Shown here in pieces: positions 48,815 through 61,700 of a DNA stretch of 64,000 nucleotides. The stretch spans positions 5,741,501-5,805,500 of the forward strand of contig NC_083523.1 in the NCBI RefSeq assembly GCF_032362555.1, in the 5' to 3' direction. The notes below the pieces were generated by a model. The model ran no database searches. It was not told where the DNA came from and was given only the letters and a program-made list of their open reading frames with translations. How positions within the stretch are numbered: the stretch's first letter is position 1; the number at the start of each line of letters is the position of its first letter. A program made the translations under genes and the position numbers. Source of the stretch: Amyelois transitella (taxonomy: Eukaryota > Arthropoda > Insecta > Lepidoptera > Pyralidae).

Positions 48815-51502
48815 CTATAGATTTTCTAAAGTATGATACTCAAGCCAACATTGGCCAACACAAATATACACCGTGCAATGACTGCACGCGATGTTACATT
48901 TTTGCCTGCATCTAACACAACGTCCCCTCTTAAATTTATCTTGTTTTTTGGTTCGCTCCTCGGTCACCTCATTATGAACAGGGAAATGATTAAAATCCCT
49001 GTTCAGCCTGCTACAGGTGGGGATGGGGACCTGGCGCGAACGTGAGGAGACGTTTTGTCCGAATTCTAAGCAGAGCTCTTCAGCAAGCTTGAAACGAAAT
49101 TGGCGGTGAGTCATTTTTTTATGCTGGCCAATGTTAGCACAATATATAATATATGCATTTAAAATAGATATATTTAAAAGACGTCTAAAAACTTTAATAT
49201 ACCATTTGATTCCCCTCTTTCTTTCTAATAAATACATGCTTAGCTTTTGATCTTTGAGATCGACGCCTCCCATGTATTTATTATATTCATGGACCACGAC
49301 TGGTTTGGAGCAGGGTTGGCCAGCCCTGTGCCCTGGAGCCATATCTGTTTTGTGGTAAGTAGATACAGTGGTGACAAGCTTCACATCTTTCCATGCTATG
49401 ACGGATACATCACCACAGTGTCTACTTACCACACTACCCCTAGCCATCCTTTTATCCTGCAAATTTTGGATTTCTACGGGCGTGTCTTTTCGGCGACGGT
49501 TCAGAGTACCGACTACGTCAGTTTTATGTTTTTTTAGAAATTGGGTCAGAGGAACAGAATTATAAAAATTGTCCATGAACAGGGTATATCCCTTGCCTAA
49601 ATAGTTCTTGAAAAGCTCAAGGACTATTTTGGCAGTGGATGTAGTAAACCCGTAAACCGTTTCTGCAGTTGTCGTGCCTTTGCCGGCATACAAAATTAAA
49701 TTTACTACGTATCCAGTTACGGCCTCACAGAGTTCATAACTTTTGATACCGAATCGAGCTGCTTTGGAACGAATGCATTGTTTCCAGCTTAAATGACCCT
49801 TCCAAAGCAGCAACGATTCGTCTATCGATACTTCTCTGTGAGGCACGTAAATGGACTGGAATTTTTTATTTAAATAATCTATAATAGGTTTTATTTTAGC
49901 TATTTTCTTATCACGCCCCTGTACATGTATGTTGTTGTTATCAGTAAAGTGCAAAAATTTTAAGAGCATTACGTAATGATCCCTTGACATCAGTTTTCGA
50001 AACTCCGGCATACCCATCACACCCGTCATCCAATATTCCTCTAACCTACTTCTTACACATATTGACATAAATATCATCACACCTATAAGCCTATATAGTT
50101 CGGAAACCGAAGTTTCCACCCAGTCGTTCATGCGAGATTTACTTGGCATGGAGTCTCCGGTTTCAAAGAAACCGGTTATTGTTTCCCAAGCGTAATGATT
50201 CGTTTCGTGGACAATAGAATCCATCAGAGGCTGGTCCCAAATTTGAGTAAACAAGCCTAAAGGACTTGTTCCCTCAATTTTAGGACCAGCTTCTTCGTTG
50301 AAGTCCTCCCTGACCCCTCTAAATTCGTTAAAATCAGATGACCAAGTCAATGGCTCCTCACTAACTTCATCTTCAATAAAATCGTCATCTGATTCCAACA
50401 TCTGCTGTAACTGATCGAGAGTCAATTCTTCCTCGGCATCCTCATCACTTCCAGAGTCGATGGCTAATTCTTCAGCCAGCTCAGGATCCAGTATGTCTTC
50501 ATCCTATTAAAAAAACCAAACCCTAAACCACATGCAAGCATACACACAAACATAACAAAAGCGGGTATTGTTAGAGATGCCAACCACAATATTTTTATAA
50601 AAAGGAATAATTAGTGTATCCCAACGATGAACAGGAATAGAGATTCCTGTTCATTTTTATTCAATTAACTTTCAATATATTCATGCCATATTGCCAATTT
50701 CGCTGAATTACGTTATTGAGCATACACCAAACACCTTTATATCAATGAAGTTACAATACATTCATACCGCATTGCCAATTTTAGCAGAATTGTGTTATTG
50801 AAGCACAAACCAAACACCCTTAGTTACATTACCTTAGTTACTGGATGGACTAGATTTCTATCAGATAGTCCGGTGCACGATGAGAGCGGCAATAAATAAA
50901 AATCCCTTTCTCAATGCAAGTAATTTATACTTTCAAAGAGTGTTATGAAAATGAAACTTACAGGTTCTCGGCCAAAAAGATTACGCGGCTGACCTTTCGT
51001 ACGTTCCTCTGGTACCTAAAAAATAATTATTTTGTAAATAACATTGCATGTTGTGATAATAGGTAATATTTTGTTTCGATAATCCTTACAATAGACATCA
51101 ATAAGTGAGCAATAAGTTAGTATACATCTCGACATATTATTATCTTGGTAGTTAAAAAAAAGTTGAACATCTACTAAAGTTATCAAAAAAAAGAAAACCA
51201 TTCTTACAGCAGCTACTTTTTCGCCGCCATGGACCAACTCATCCACGATCTCTATGGCTTCGCCTTCCACAGATAAATTTTGGGGCCGCCAAGGCTGTAA
51301 TAAAATATACGAAATAATCAGTTTTTGTTTTTAAAGTAAAAGGGAAAGTTAACAAAACTGGAAAATAACATACTCTAATCCTCCCTGATCCAGATGTCTC
51401 CAAGACTACATCTCTGCCCCGAATAAGGGATCCCTGAGGAGTTCTAGTCACCTCCAAGCCGACAAACATGCTTCTGGAAGTACTTGGGGTTTGGGGTTCC
51501 AT
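48815..51502 (-). CDS. piggyBac transposase, 4 exons, 652 aa
   Basis: Exons 51502-51374, 51294-51208, 51015-50962 and 50503-48815, all introns phase 0 with GT-AG borders, joining to 652 aa; the start ATG gives MEPQTPSTSR. The N-terminal 140 residues are acidic and poorly conserved. The catalytic DDD triad of the family is visible: Asp318 in SIDESLLLW, Asp401 in LFMDNFYNS and Asp505 in GGVDLKDQ. The WYIKVFRRLLNISILNAY helix follows, then a C-terminal cysteine-rich zinc-binding domain (about 619-647, CVRC...C...CSHC...C...C), the DNA-binding part of piggyBac transposases. No internal stop. The large exon alone lacks an ATG at its start, being opened by an acceptor TTTTTTTAATAG. Catalyses cut-and-paste at TTAA. 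A host-domesticated gene (PGBD-like) is an alternative, but the TTAA-flanked ends favour a transposon. Confidence 0.9.
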
Positions 51503-51560
51503 TTTAATCTGTCAATAAAATAAAATTATTAGCATGTATTCAAACCAGACATCGATGTCA

Positions 51561-52380
51561 TCAGAAAGTGCTCACGGAGACAAAACTAACGAGCTAAAAC
51601 ACAGCGCGATACGAGTTACCGGAGCGTAGATCCTGTATACCACCTTCCGACTGCATCATCAGACCCTCGATGTCACTTCATCAGAAAGTGCTCACGGAGA
51701 CAAAACTAACGAGCTAAAACACAGCGCGATACGAGTTACCGGAGCATAGATCCTGTATACTGTATACCACCTTCCGACTGCATCATCAGACCCTCGATGT
51801 CACTTCATCAGAAAGTGCTCACGGAGACAAAACTAACGAGCTAAAACACAGCGCGATACGAGTTACCGGAGCGTAGATCCTGTATACTGTATACCACCTT
51901 CCGACTGCATCATCAGACCCTCGATGTCACTTCATCAGAAAGTGCTCACTGAGACAAAACTGACGAGCTAAAACACAGCGCGATACGAGTTACCGGAGCG
52001 TAGATCCTGTATACCACCTTCCGACTGCATCATCAGACCCTCGATGTCACTTCATCAGAAAGTGCTCACGGAGACAAAACTAACGAGCTAAAACACAGCG
52101 CGATACGAGTTACCGGAGCATAGATCCTGTATACCACCTTCCGACTGCATCATCAGACCCTCGATGTCACTTCATCAGAAAGTGCTCACTGAGACAAAAC
52201 TGACGAGCTAAAACACAGCGCGATACGAGTTACCGGAGCGTAGATCCTGTATACCACCTTCCGACTGCATCATCAGACCCTCGATGTCACTTCATCAGAA
52301 AGTGCTCACGGAGACAAAACTAACGAGCTAAAACACAGCGCGATACGAGTTACCGGAGCGTAGATCCTGTATACCATCTC
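51561..52380 (+). repeat. Minisatellite, about seven units of 120 bp
   Basis: Units start at 51561, 51681, 51808, 51935, 52055, 52175 and 52295; the last is partial. Spacing is 120, 127, 127, 120, 120 and 120 bp; the 7-bp excess is a local TGTATAC-type duplication. Units 4 and 6 share two variants (CACTGAGA, AACTGACG) while the others have CACGGAGA and AACTAACG, so the array grew by duplication of multi-unit blocks. It lies 59 bp upstream of the piggyBac transposase start. Confidence 0.95.
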
Positions 52381-53169
52381 CCAACTATCATGACATCATG
52401 TCATCAAAACCAAACGACATTTTGACTAAAACCAATAAAATAAATTTCGTAGATTTAGTTTCAATCAATGAATAAATCACAGAGGCTTTTGAAAGCATGC
52501 TGTATATTAGCGTCGCGATACAATACACAGACAGTGTACGACACAAGTAAGATGGCGGACATAGTGCGTATGTGTGCGTGTAACGGATTCTCAGTCTTGA
52601 AAAATATAAGATATTTACAAAATCCATGTATTTATTGTAAAAAAGTTAGTGTATTTCAATAGTATAATAAATTTACTATCTAAAACCAATTATATCCATT
52701 ACAGAGGTATTGGATATAATGCATAAACTAACACGAAAGAAATATGTAACACACTCCATCTACTTTTGAAAAAGCTAAAATCCTTCTTTTTTTACTAAAT
52801 CTATAAACTTTTACACGTAATTGCTTCGAAAGTAACTATATAATAACGAAATAAAAACATTTACATACCTGTTTGTAATTACAGCCAAAAAAGACGAGTT
52901 TTCTCACACGTTCTTCAGTCACTTTGCAACACAACGAAGTCACAATTTGAAATGACTTGGTTAGCTAAATGAACGGATGAAATTCATATTTGACAGTTGT
53001 CTATGACGGCTTCATTCGTTAGAAATACATTTCAAATAATAAAACACCTTATTTCTTGTTATTAGATATTATATTTGTGTAAAAACTACGACGAGTGCAT
53101 TTGGACGGATCCGGAACAAAGCATTCCTAGTACATGCCCGGATACGGCCTAAAGCTTACGAAGGGTTAA

Positions 53170-54983
53170 TAAAATTAAAGAATAATAAACCAAAAAAAAG
53201 TATTGTAATCTCAAAGAATCTTCCTTGCAGTGAAGAGATGTTCCAGCTTAGGTACTGGGCACCCTTGCCTCGCGCAAGGTGTTAAAATATTTATTTTATT
53301 TGCAAATAATAAGTTCTTAATTTTTTCCTCAATAATGGATTAAGGATTCGTTTTCCATCCCACCTAATGGTAAGTGATTATAAAGACGAAAATGTTAAAT
53401 GCCTATCCAAAAGATACCCTTTTATTGTTCTTTTGAATGTTCGTGGACAGTGCTTGTCTGGGAATATAGACGCAGATTATTTGTATTATTACCATAAAAT
53501 ATTACGTAATAATAGTTTTTCAAATTTCCTTTATACTGGAACAAGGCCATAAGTCGGAAATCTAAGCTAGAAACTAGTTATTTGGAGCACATGTGGCGTT
53601 TTGGGTAAAACGTCGCAGGTAAACATATGAGAAAAAAACAACTAGATAACCTTCCTATGTATGTCGTAAAAGGCGACAAAGGGAAAGGCTTATAAACCTC
53701 AAGTTTTTTTTAGGCGATAGATTAGCAACATGTCACTACACTATTTGTATCTCGATTCCATCACTAGCCTTACAGCTGAACGTGGCCTTTCAATCTTTTC
53801 AAGACTGTTGACTCTGTCTTCCAACGCAAGGGATATAGACATGACAATATGTATGTAGCATCCAAAAAATTGCCCATATTTTTAAGAATATGGAAAGAAT
53901 GGAGGCTTGCTTTAAATAAAACACATTGTTAGAGAATCAGTATTCTTTTTTACACATCATAATAACCTACATCTTACAGCTGACGCCATTATACTTAAAA
54001 TATAATACGAATCTGACTCTTTTACTATGCTATATTATTTTCTTTAATAAAAATTCTATTTGTGAGAAATTTAACTGTATCCCGATTTATAAAACGAATG
54101 CTACTATAAATAAAAGAGTGCGTCTTCCACTTAAAAAAATGTTGGAATTTGTCACTTACATCCTATTCTATAATTATTATATTAATAATATTCATGTATT
54201 ACACAAGTGTAATCATTATTTATCTCTTTCCTAATAAAATTCTGAAGATTAAGTCACGAATTTTCTATGACAGCGAACATGATGCAAATGAGTGGCTTGG
54301 CTTATATACAATTTGAAATATCCAAATCATTCTTTGATCATAAATCTTGATAAATTCATTGCGTAAAAAATCGTTCGGCCACATTTTCTTAATGATTGTA
54401 ATGATAGCAATTTATATTATAAAACTAGAACCATTATTATCTGTACATATAAAAACAGTCCCGCACAGAATTCTTACGTCTAAAACATTGCAACGTTATA
54501 AAAAAAAGACATCTATTATACGCTATGTACTAAATTAACCGATCGTATTCACGTAGGCTGATATACAAAGTAGAAAAAATATACATTGTTATAGTGTTTA
54601 ATACAACAATATTGTGAATGCTTTGCGTTTTACTGGGCGTAGCATGGCGGCACTTTGTAACCAGTAAATAAATGTCCATTCCAGGAGGGCTCATGACAGA
54701 TTGATGACGTGAACTTTCTAGAGTCAGCAGGCTGCCAGGGGAAACCTGGAACAAAAACAAACATTAAAATGTCACCTATGTATGTAAAAACATATTTTAA
54801 TTTCAATTTATACGTCCTTGTTATCAAACGTTGTCAAAGTAAGAGAAGTGGGCTGGTGTTTATTGCATTGACTTTCGAAGGACATACTTTTAATAGATAC
54901 TCTATTCTCTTTCACTCTATCTCTGTAAATAGAACACGTGGTTGCGTGTCATTCTAATCCAGTTAAGAAGTGTGGTATCCACC
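53170..54983. other. Intergenic DNA between the piggyBac element and the ZMYM-like gene
   Basis: No exon accepted. It holds a family B repeat (53612-53855). A good acceptor-like site precedes an open frame at about 54630-54745, but it lies downstream of the ZMYM-like stop codon. Part of this interval is probably 3' UTR of that gene. Confidence 0.5.
53612..53855 (-). repeat. Dispersed repeat family B, reverse copy
   Basis: Contains 'gtatgtcgtaaaaggcgaca', 'tagattagcaacatgtcac', 'cagctgaacgtggccttt' and 'gcaagggatatagacatgac', the mirror of the 33531-33720 copy. Confidence 0.65.
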
Positions 54984-57900
54984 TTAGCTAGTGAGCAGCG
55001 CGATGTTGATCTCCTTGACCATCTTGACCCTGTGCAGCATCTTGGCTAACTGAGCTCGAGACAGCGGCTGCGTGGAGTACCACACGGGCGAGTCGGGCAC
55101 GCAGGATCTCTCCGGTTGTAGGTAGAACACGTCGTTGCGCGTGCGAACCGATTCTGGGCTGCGGACGTAATAAAATGTTTAAGTATATAACTTAAATGTT
55201 TATCTAATAAAACAATGAAGCTAATTTTCTAAGTAGTAGTGGTGGAATTGCGAATAGTAGTTAAAGTTCGTATTCGAAAGAATCAAAATCACATGAACTT
55301 ATATTTAAATTAAAGGTGGATTATGAGATGATAAAATTATTAAATAAGGCTTTTATAATATACCAATCTTAACACAAGTGAATTTTTTAATCTTCTGTTA
55401 CTTAATGACAGATATAAAATAAACAACTAAAATTATGAATCACGTAAATTCTTCCCGGGAGTACATATATACAATCACGTCTATATCCCTTGCGGTTGCG
55501 GGGTAGACAGAGAGACTTGAAGACCACGTTGAGCTGTATGGCTTAATAAGTTTACTACTGGGAATAAGTTTACTTCTACTAAAGAGAAAAAAGGAAATAA
55601 TCTTTTACTCACCATTTTGAAATATAAAATTCGTACAATTTGACAGGACACCGTAAAGGATTTTCTTCGTTTTCTTGCTGCTCATAAACTTTCTTTTTCC
55701 TGGAGTTCGCTTCTGTAATTAGAATTTTTTAAGATATATTATAATAGATATGAATTAGTACCTGATTGACTGGAAGAAATTCCTCCTAGGGATAAGTACG
55801 CCGGCAGAGACTACATCTTTCTACTTGCCACGAGCCCTGCACTTTCCTTCGCTTCATCCACATTCATAAATCTCTTCAGGTAACTTGCCTAATAATCTCA
55901 ACAATGTATAATTTCAATTGGACACCTAGGATGTTTTTTCAAATTAAACACTAGTAAATTTATTTTTGTGGCTGAAGAAAATAAATAAAAATGTTTGACT
56001 AACCAAGTGCAGATTGTGGGGGGTAGAACCTCAGCAGAACATTCCTCGAGCCGGGGATCTTGGCCTGCCCCGGCTGATTAGGATTGCGTTTCCAATGCTT
56101 CATTATGTGCGAGAATGACAACTGCATATGTTCTTCTACCGTCTGTTGAAAGAGATTACAAGTGTTAATAATGAAAGTTTTGCAATAGTATTTGTACTTG
56201 TCATATGAGCATAAGAAATGGTCGCCTAACGCAAGGATATCGTCCAAAGGTCCATTTTATACACACTTATTATCACGTCTTTATCCCTTGCAGGGTAGAC
56301 AGCCCCAACAGTTTTGAAAAAACTAAAAGCCACATTCAGCTTTATGGCTTAATAATAGTAGTGAGATTCAAACAGTGACAGGTTGCTAGCCAAACGCCTA
56401 CAAGAATCCCAAGTTTATTATCCTATCACTTAGTCGTCTTTTACGACATTCTCCAGCATTAAACAGGATATACAAAGCAATACAACCATACTGACCACTA
56501 AATTAAAATGCTTCGTATTGAAGAACATTAGTGTTGATAGAAGTACGTGCGGCGAGTGAGCGCCCAACTGTTTGCTCTCCCACAAGTGTTCCTCTTCCAC
56601 GCGCGTTACTATGTACTCTGTGGACAAACAGCGAGATAAGATAAGAGACATATACATAACATAGATATAGATGATCCTTTATGGTGAGGGATATATCTAT
56701 ATGTAGAGACATAGCGAGAAAACCAGCACATTCAGGCAAATGAATGTTAACCATCTAATATGGGTTTCGGACGTCAGACGGGTGTGTCTCCGTGTAAAAA
56801 CCTTAATTACTCAATTCAGGATCATGAACAATGGTGCATCCTCTCCAAAGAGGTCGAGATATAAACGGGACTATAGCCAATAGGCATTCATAACTGCAGG
56901 GACTATGGATGATAACTATTGTTTGTGGTTATTTTTCAAGCTTTTCCACTTTTAAATTTTGGTCATCACCACGAACAACAAATTAACCTATCAAAAACAG
57001 TTTAAAGAAAAATAAAGTACTTACGTGAGTCATTATATAAAACTGAGAACTTTCTTGCGACTTCGTCCAAACAATCCGTAAATTTCTCATAATACGGATC
57101 CGTAAATATATTATCTATCCTACCATTTTCAAACAAATATTGTTGAATACCTGAAACAAGAATTCACTGTTAGTTATTTTTACCATCTCCGATTGATAAA
57201 GGCGGCTACTTATCTTACTAGCATGTGGCTCAACTATAGTAAATATTGTGGAGCTCTATTACATGTTCCGACTTCAACATTTAGTGTTGAAGTGTTCCGA
57301 GTGTGGTATTAACCCAAGTGGTCTCAAGAGTTTTGGATATATGATGGGCTTGTGTGGAGGAGGGGAGGGATAAGGGAGAGAAAGAGACAGGCTCAGAAAG
57401 GGAAAAACGTAGATACGTAATTGTACACAGTTTAAACACTATGCACTTAGAACCAAATACTAAAAAAAACTAGGGGTAAAAACACAAGCTGAGAGAGGAA
57501 TTGTTATTAGGATTAAGGATGGAAAAGGGGTAGAAAGAGACATGTGGAAAGAGAAAGAGACAGGTTTATAAAGGATAATGGCGTTGTATAGTTTCCTAGC
57601 ACTAGACTCACCTAGAACCAAATAGTAAATAGTGTCTGGCGCGTACTCGCTGCCGTTCGGTTTCCGCACTTCCTTCACGAACAGACACAGCGAGTAGTTG
57701 AGCTCGTCCGCCGTCAGCTGCAGTATCTCCGACTTGAACGGCTTGCGGCGTATGGAGCTCTTCTCTATTTCAGCGTTCTTCGTCATCACCCATTGTTTCC
57801 ATGCGTTCACGCCGAACGTGTACTGGAATAGAACGATTTCATGAGATTGTGTTTGATTGATGTTGTTTTATTTGAAAAGTAAAAAAAAGAATATGGGGTG

Positions 57901-58528
57901 ATTCACTTTGATGAAGCTATAATAATTTTTTTTTTTATTAGGACTCTCCAATCTCCTGCAATTAATCCACTACACCCACTGTGTGACACACGCAAGCGTG
58001 TAAAAATGTACCTACTAATTGTGTTAGAAGAGATGTTTCTTGGTACTGACTGTTCTATGATTGGCCATAGGGGCCTTTGGATCTCCTTTGGTAAGTGCTA
58101 AATCACCTTTTATAACAATTCCGTTCACAAATCACATTTGTAAACAGTTGTTAAACTTAAACGTATATAATAAAAACAAAACAATTAAAACATATTATTT
58201 AGTATCAACAAGCAAACCTATTCACACACGCTATAAGCACGCCCTCTTCCACCCGCGCTGCAGGTAGCATGCCCAATAATCGCACGACCGTCGATTTTCG
58301 AGCAAACTCGAAACTAGCATGTTCATTGTTAGCAATGTTTCGACACACGTACCACTAAGTAGCAATTGCTCAAAAGTAGCATGCTTTCGTGCTACTAACT
58401 AGCATGTGTAACTGTACCATTACTGTAAATAAATGATCCTGAGTGTAGTACAGTATAGCTAACCTTGAGACACATGTTGGCGTCCGGCTTCTCCTGCGGC
58501 TCGCGCGGCGGCTCGGGCTGCGGCGCGG
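54984..58528 (-). CDS. ZMYM/woc-type zinc finger protein, C-terminal domain (5' part not present)
   Basis: Exons in transcript order: 58528-58464 (cut at its 5' side), 57822-57612, 57150-57025, 56617-56496, 56142-56004, 55712-55613 and 55158-54984; all phases agree and about 312 aa are seen. The first exon is Pro/Glu-rich. Then comes the conserved DUF3504-like domain of ZMYM2/3/4 and QRICH1: [91 protein letters not shown] and [12 protein letters not shown]. Family members are nuclear chromatin-associated proteins; the insect counterpart is woc (without children). The MYM zinc fingers expected upstream are missing because 58529 onward is a duplicate of TTLL4 intron DNA. Either the gene is truncated by a real duplication junction or the assembly is wrong there. 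Confidence 0.88.
55470..55560 (+). repeat. Dispersed repeat family B, 5' part
   Basis: Starts 'aatcacgtctatatccctt', then 'gcggggtagacagagagac' and 'gttgagctgtatggctta'. In the last intron of the ZMYM-like gene. Confidence 0.6.
56268..56458 (+). repeat. Dispersed repeat family B, near-complete copy
   Basis: 'tcacgtctttatcccttgc', 'agggtagacagccccaaca', 'cattcagctttatggctt', 'cagtgacaggttgctagcc' and 'gtcgtcttttacgacattct' follow the family order from end to end. Intronic in the ZMYM-like gene. Confidence 0.7.
56685..56895 (+). repeat. SINE family A, degraded body
   Basis: 'agaaaaccagcacattcagg', 'ggacgtcagacgggtgtgt', 'gtgtaaaaaccttaatta' and 'tcctctccaaagaggtcgag' align in order with the SINE A body. 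It lies in an intron of the ZMYM-like gene. Confidence 0.55.
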
Positions 58529-58617
58529 GGCATCGCAATACAAGTGAACTGCGACTGCGACAAAATGCAGAAATCTAACAATTATTGCTGTACCTAATTT
58601 TCTGCAATTATATTTTA

Positions 58618-58799
58618 CTAGTGACTCGCCCGGCTTCGCACGGGTGCAAAATTCGGAAAAAATTATACATAAAAACCTTCCTCTTGAATCACTCTACCTG
58701 TTACAAAAAACCGCATCAAAATCCGTTGCGTAATTTTAAAGATTTAAGCATACAGACAAACAGACTAAAATAGCGACTTTGTTTTATACTATGTAGTGA
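58618..58799 (-). mobile_element. Short non-autonomous Helitron (duplicate copy)
   Basis: Duplicate of the element at 37890-38071, produced by the segmental duplication rather than by independent insertion, since the flanks match as well. Confidence 0.7.
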
Positions 58800-61700
58800 T
58801 GTTATCCATTGAACTACTAACTTCGACTCTGTGGTATTTGTTATCTCAAACGTATATAACTTTAGAATGTATGACAAAACAATTTTTAAAAATCAATATA
58901 AAATTAAAAAATTTTATTGTTTTTGTTATATATTTTTTTTAACTTTCTGCCTAACTGTAACGCACCACCGCATCATTGGCAGAGGTTATTGATGCGTATG
59001 ACCAAGCAAGCTAATAATAAACATCTCGAATTAGTCTATATTTAGAGGAGTTCCATGGTTAACTGTCAAAGGGATACACCCTGAATCATCAGGCCGTTAT
59101 TGGCAGTCAGCAGATTGGTAAATGTCAACAGGTATTGTAACACCAAAATAGATGGTAAGTAGGTGAAGACTAATATTATTGAAATGGGCGTGCGTGACAT
59201 TAGTCACTCGACGCTTCATTTCACGTGCGAATTATGAAAAATCATGTCTGCTCGTTATCTCTTAGCTTAAAATGTGTATTTTTTTTGTTATTCAAATTTT
59301 ATGGGAATTAAATAAGTGTTTAAAGAAATTCATCACCTAGTCACTGTCGTCTGGCCCACGCAACCCATTAACTACGATTGGTTTGTCGTCGTTTTGTTGA
59401 GCTAATATTTTTCCTAAGCCTTCCTTATATTTTCGTTCAAGGAAAGATTTCGTGGCTTAATCAAATCTCTCAGGAAGTAGTTTACTTGATACTTTATGTA
59501 ACAAATCAACCTGCTTCTTCCTGTTGGTCGCCTAATAAATCACTTTAGGTGATAACGTCACATTTGATCACATACCAAGCAACTATCAGTTATCTATATA
59601 CAAATGTATGTAATCTTGGTGCAATGTAGATTACAATATTATTATAGCGCATTAAATATTGGATTTAAGTTTTTATTAGGCAATTTAACTACATGAATTC
59701 CATCATTAAGCCATCCGGCTGAACGTGGCCATCATGTCTTTTGAAGACAGTTGGCTCTGTCTACGCGGCAAGTGATAGGACTTGATGTGTGTATGAGTTA
59801 CATACGCATAAACACAACATTGATTGATGATTCACAATTTTTTTTAAACATCTTGTGGTTCTCCATATCAGTGAGATAGTTTTACGAAAATATAAATCAT
59901 CAAATTTCCTATTTTCTTAAATGATATATTATAGGATAAATCGACACATCCAACATAATAAACAACATATAACTCTTCAGAAATATTACACATATAATAC
60001 CAGAAAATGGCAATACAGAGATGCCAACTGCCTCCTGACAAAAGTATATAAAGTTTTTTACTCTAAGTTTTAGGGCTAAATAAAAATCTTAAATATATTT
60101 TAACAATAAAGTCTACGCGAAAAACTATGCACACAAAATCTAATAGTTTCGCGCCAATAAAGATGAAAAAAGTATGTCCAATCCACTAAGCCCTAAATTC
60201 ATCTTATATTTAATTAGAAACACTTGCAAAATATAAATATTTTAGTTTCAGAAAATATTTATTGACGTAGGCCTCTCCTACGCTTCTTCCGTAATTACAT
60301 TACGGTTTATTAGATTACCATTTTAACATTAGTTCTGGACACTCCAACACACGTTAGTTAGAAGCGGTTAACACATGCTGTCTTCAAGAATCCTATTACC
60401 GCTGGCTGGAACTATTTCACATGTATTTTGGGCAACAGATGTAACATATTTCTTATTTGCATCACATATTTGTCTTTTCTCACACCTTGAACAGTGCACA
60501 CGTGCGCACTTAAATATAACACAAAATATGTCAAGGTTACTATCCCAGCGGTCAACATACACCTGATTGAATGGTAAAAAAATAAAATTTAAATTTTACA
60601 GCATTGTAAAAAACAATTGTGTTCACGACTGATATAATAACGATATTAAATCGATGTCCGATCGATCTCGCGAGTTAGAAACAGTGATATTGCATTCGTA
60701 TTGACATTTTATACAATTTGGCATTGCGCCCGGTCTCGTGAATTGGAGCCACAATAAAATCTAAAGAGTACCGAATTAAACAGACAACAAGAGGAGTGTA
60801 AGCTAGAGGTAACCAGTATGACGGCATAATGAGCTGAAAGTTACATCAGTTTTATTTTTGAAAACTATAGCATAACTAAGGCACACTCCACGCTATCTAC
60901 CAAATCTACAGTTTGGATAAAAGCTGCACCGCAGATCAAGAGTTTAACGAATACGAGCACAATTGACGTGCTTTAGATACATTGAGAAAATAAACTGTCT
61001 TACAAAACTTTAAATAAACATTAAAACAGGTGTATAACGTGTAATGTATGTAGTTATTGATCATATTTAACATGAAAGAAAATACATTTTTGCGGTAAAA
61101 GAACAATCTGCATGTGATCTCAAAGATAAATTATACATCAAGAAATTTCTAATACCTACCATAATTACATAATCATTGAGTGCATTTAAACAGAAAGTAT
61201 TACCGGCATCAAAATAAGGATACCAAAAATTGCGGAAATTTGCATAAAGGAAAAATAAGATGAAGATCACTTATTTTGTAGGCGATATAACGATAAACAC
61301 TTACGCATATGCAAATCTTGAGAAGTATTTTTTTTATTTTTCTCATCTTGGCTTCGATATTAAAAGTTTTAACGAGCGCGCACATTCATGGCCACTTCTT
61401 GCACAACACCGCTAAAACTATTGTACACGTCAACGTGTATCAAACAAGTCTTCACGCCATAACAACATCTGTCGTCATTTTTTACTTACTCAAAAATATC
61501 CTACGAAAAATTCCGCGGCTACTTATGGGGCTTAGACAATTACATAAACATTTAGAACGACAAACTAGGCTACATGGAAATCAGGAAATATTATCAGGTT
61601 GACATATAACGGAACAGCGAAGCCGGAAGAAACAATAGCGAACAGATAATTGCTGAACTTGTAATAACTTTGATCACTGGCAAATAGAAGAGCATTAAAC

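Larger units (their letters stand above)
46533..53165 (-). mobile_element. piggyBac-type DNA transposon, about 6.6 kb
   Basis: Both proposed ends are TTAA (46529-46532, 53166-53169) followed inward by CCCTTC, matching the TTAA target and CCC-start ends of piggyBac elements. The inverted identity beyond CCCTTC is weak. Motifs resembling the right end (GGCCGTATCCG, GCTTTAGG..GGGCAT) recur near the left at about 47348-47460, so a left end nearer 47385 is possible. The element encodes a four-exon transposase (48815-51502), a minisatellite (51561-52380), a SINE insertion (about 48590-48725) and a 31-bp direct duplication (47621-47682). Confidence 0.7.

Noticed and set aside
48833-49565. Plus-strand open frames of 65-96 codons
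   Set aside because: Antisense to the large piggyBac transposase exon.
54630-54745. Possible extra 3' exon of the ZMYM-like gene after a good acceptor (TTTTTGTTCCAG)
   Set aside because: The ZMYM-like reading frame already ends with TAA at 54984-54986, in line with the family's C-terminus, and neither frame of this piece resembles the family.
37801-58528. Treating the second block as an ordinary dispersed repeat
   Set aside because: The match is over 5.4 kb, gap-free and contains a host exon plus nested repeats, so it is a segmental duplication or an assembly artefact, not a transposon.
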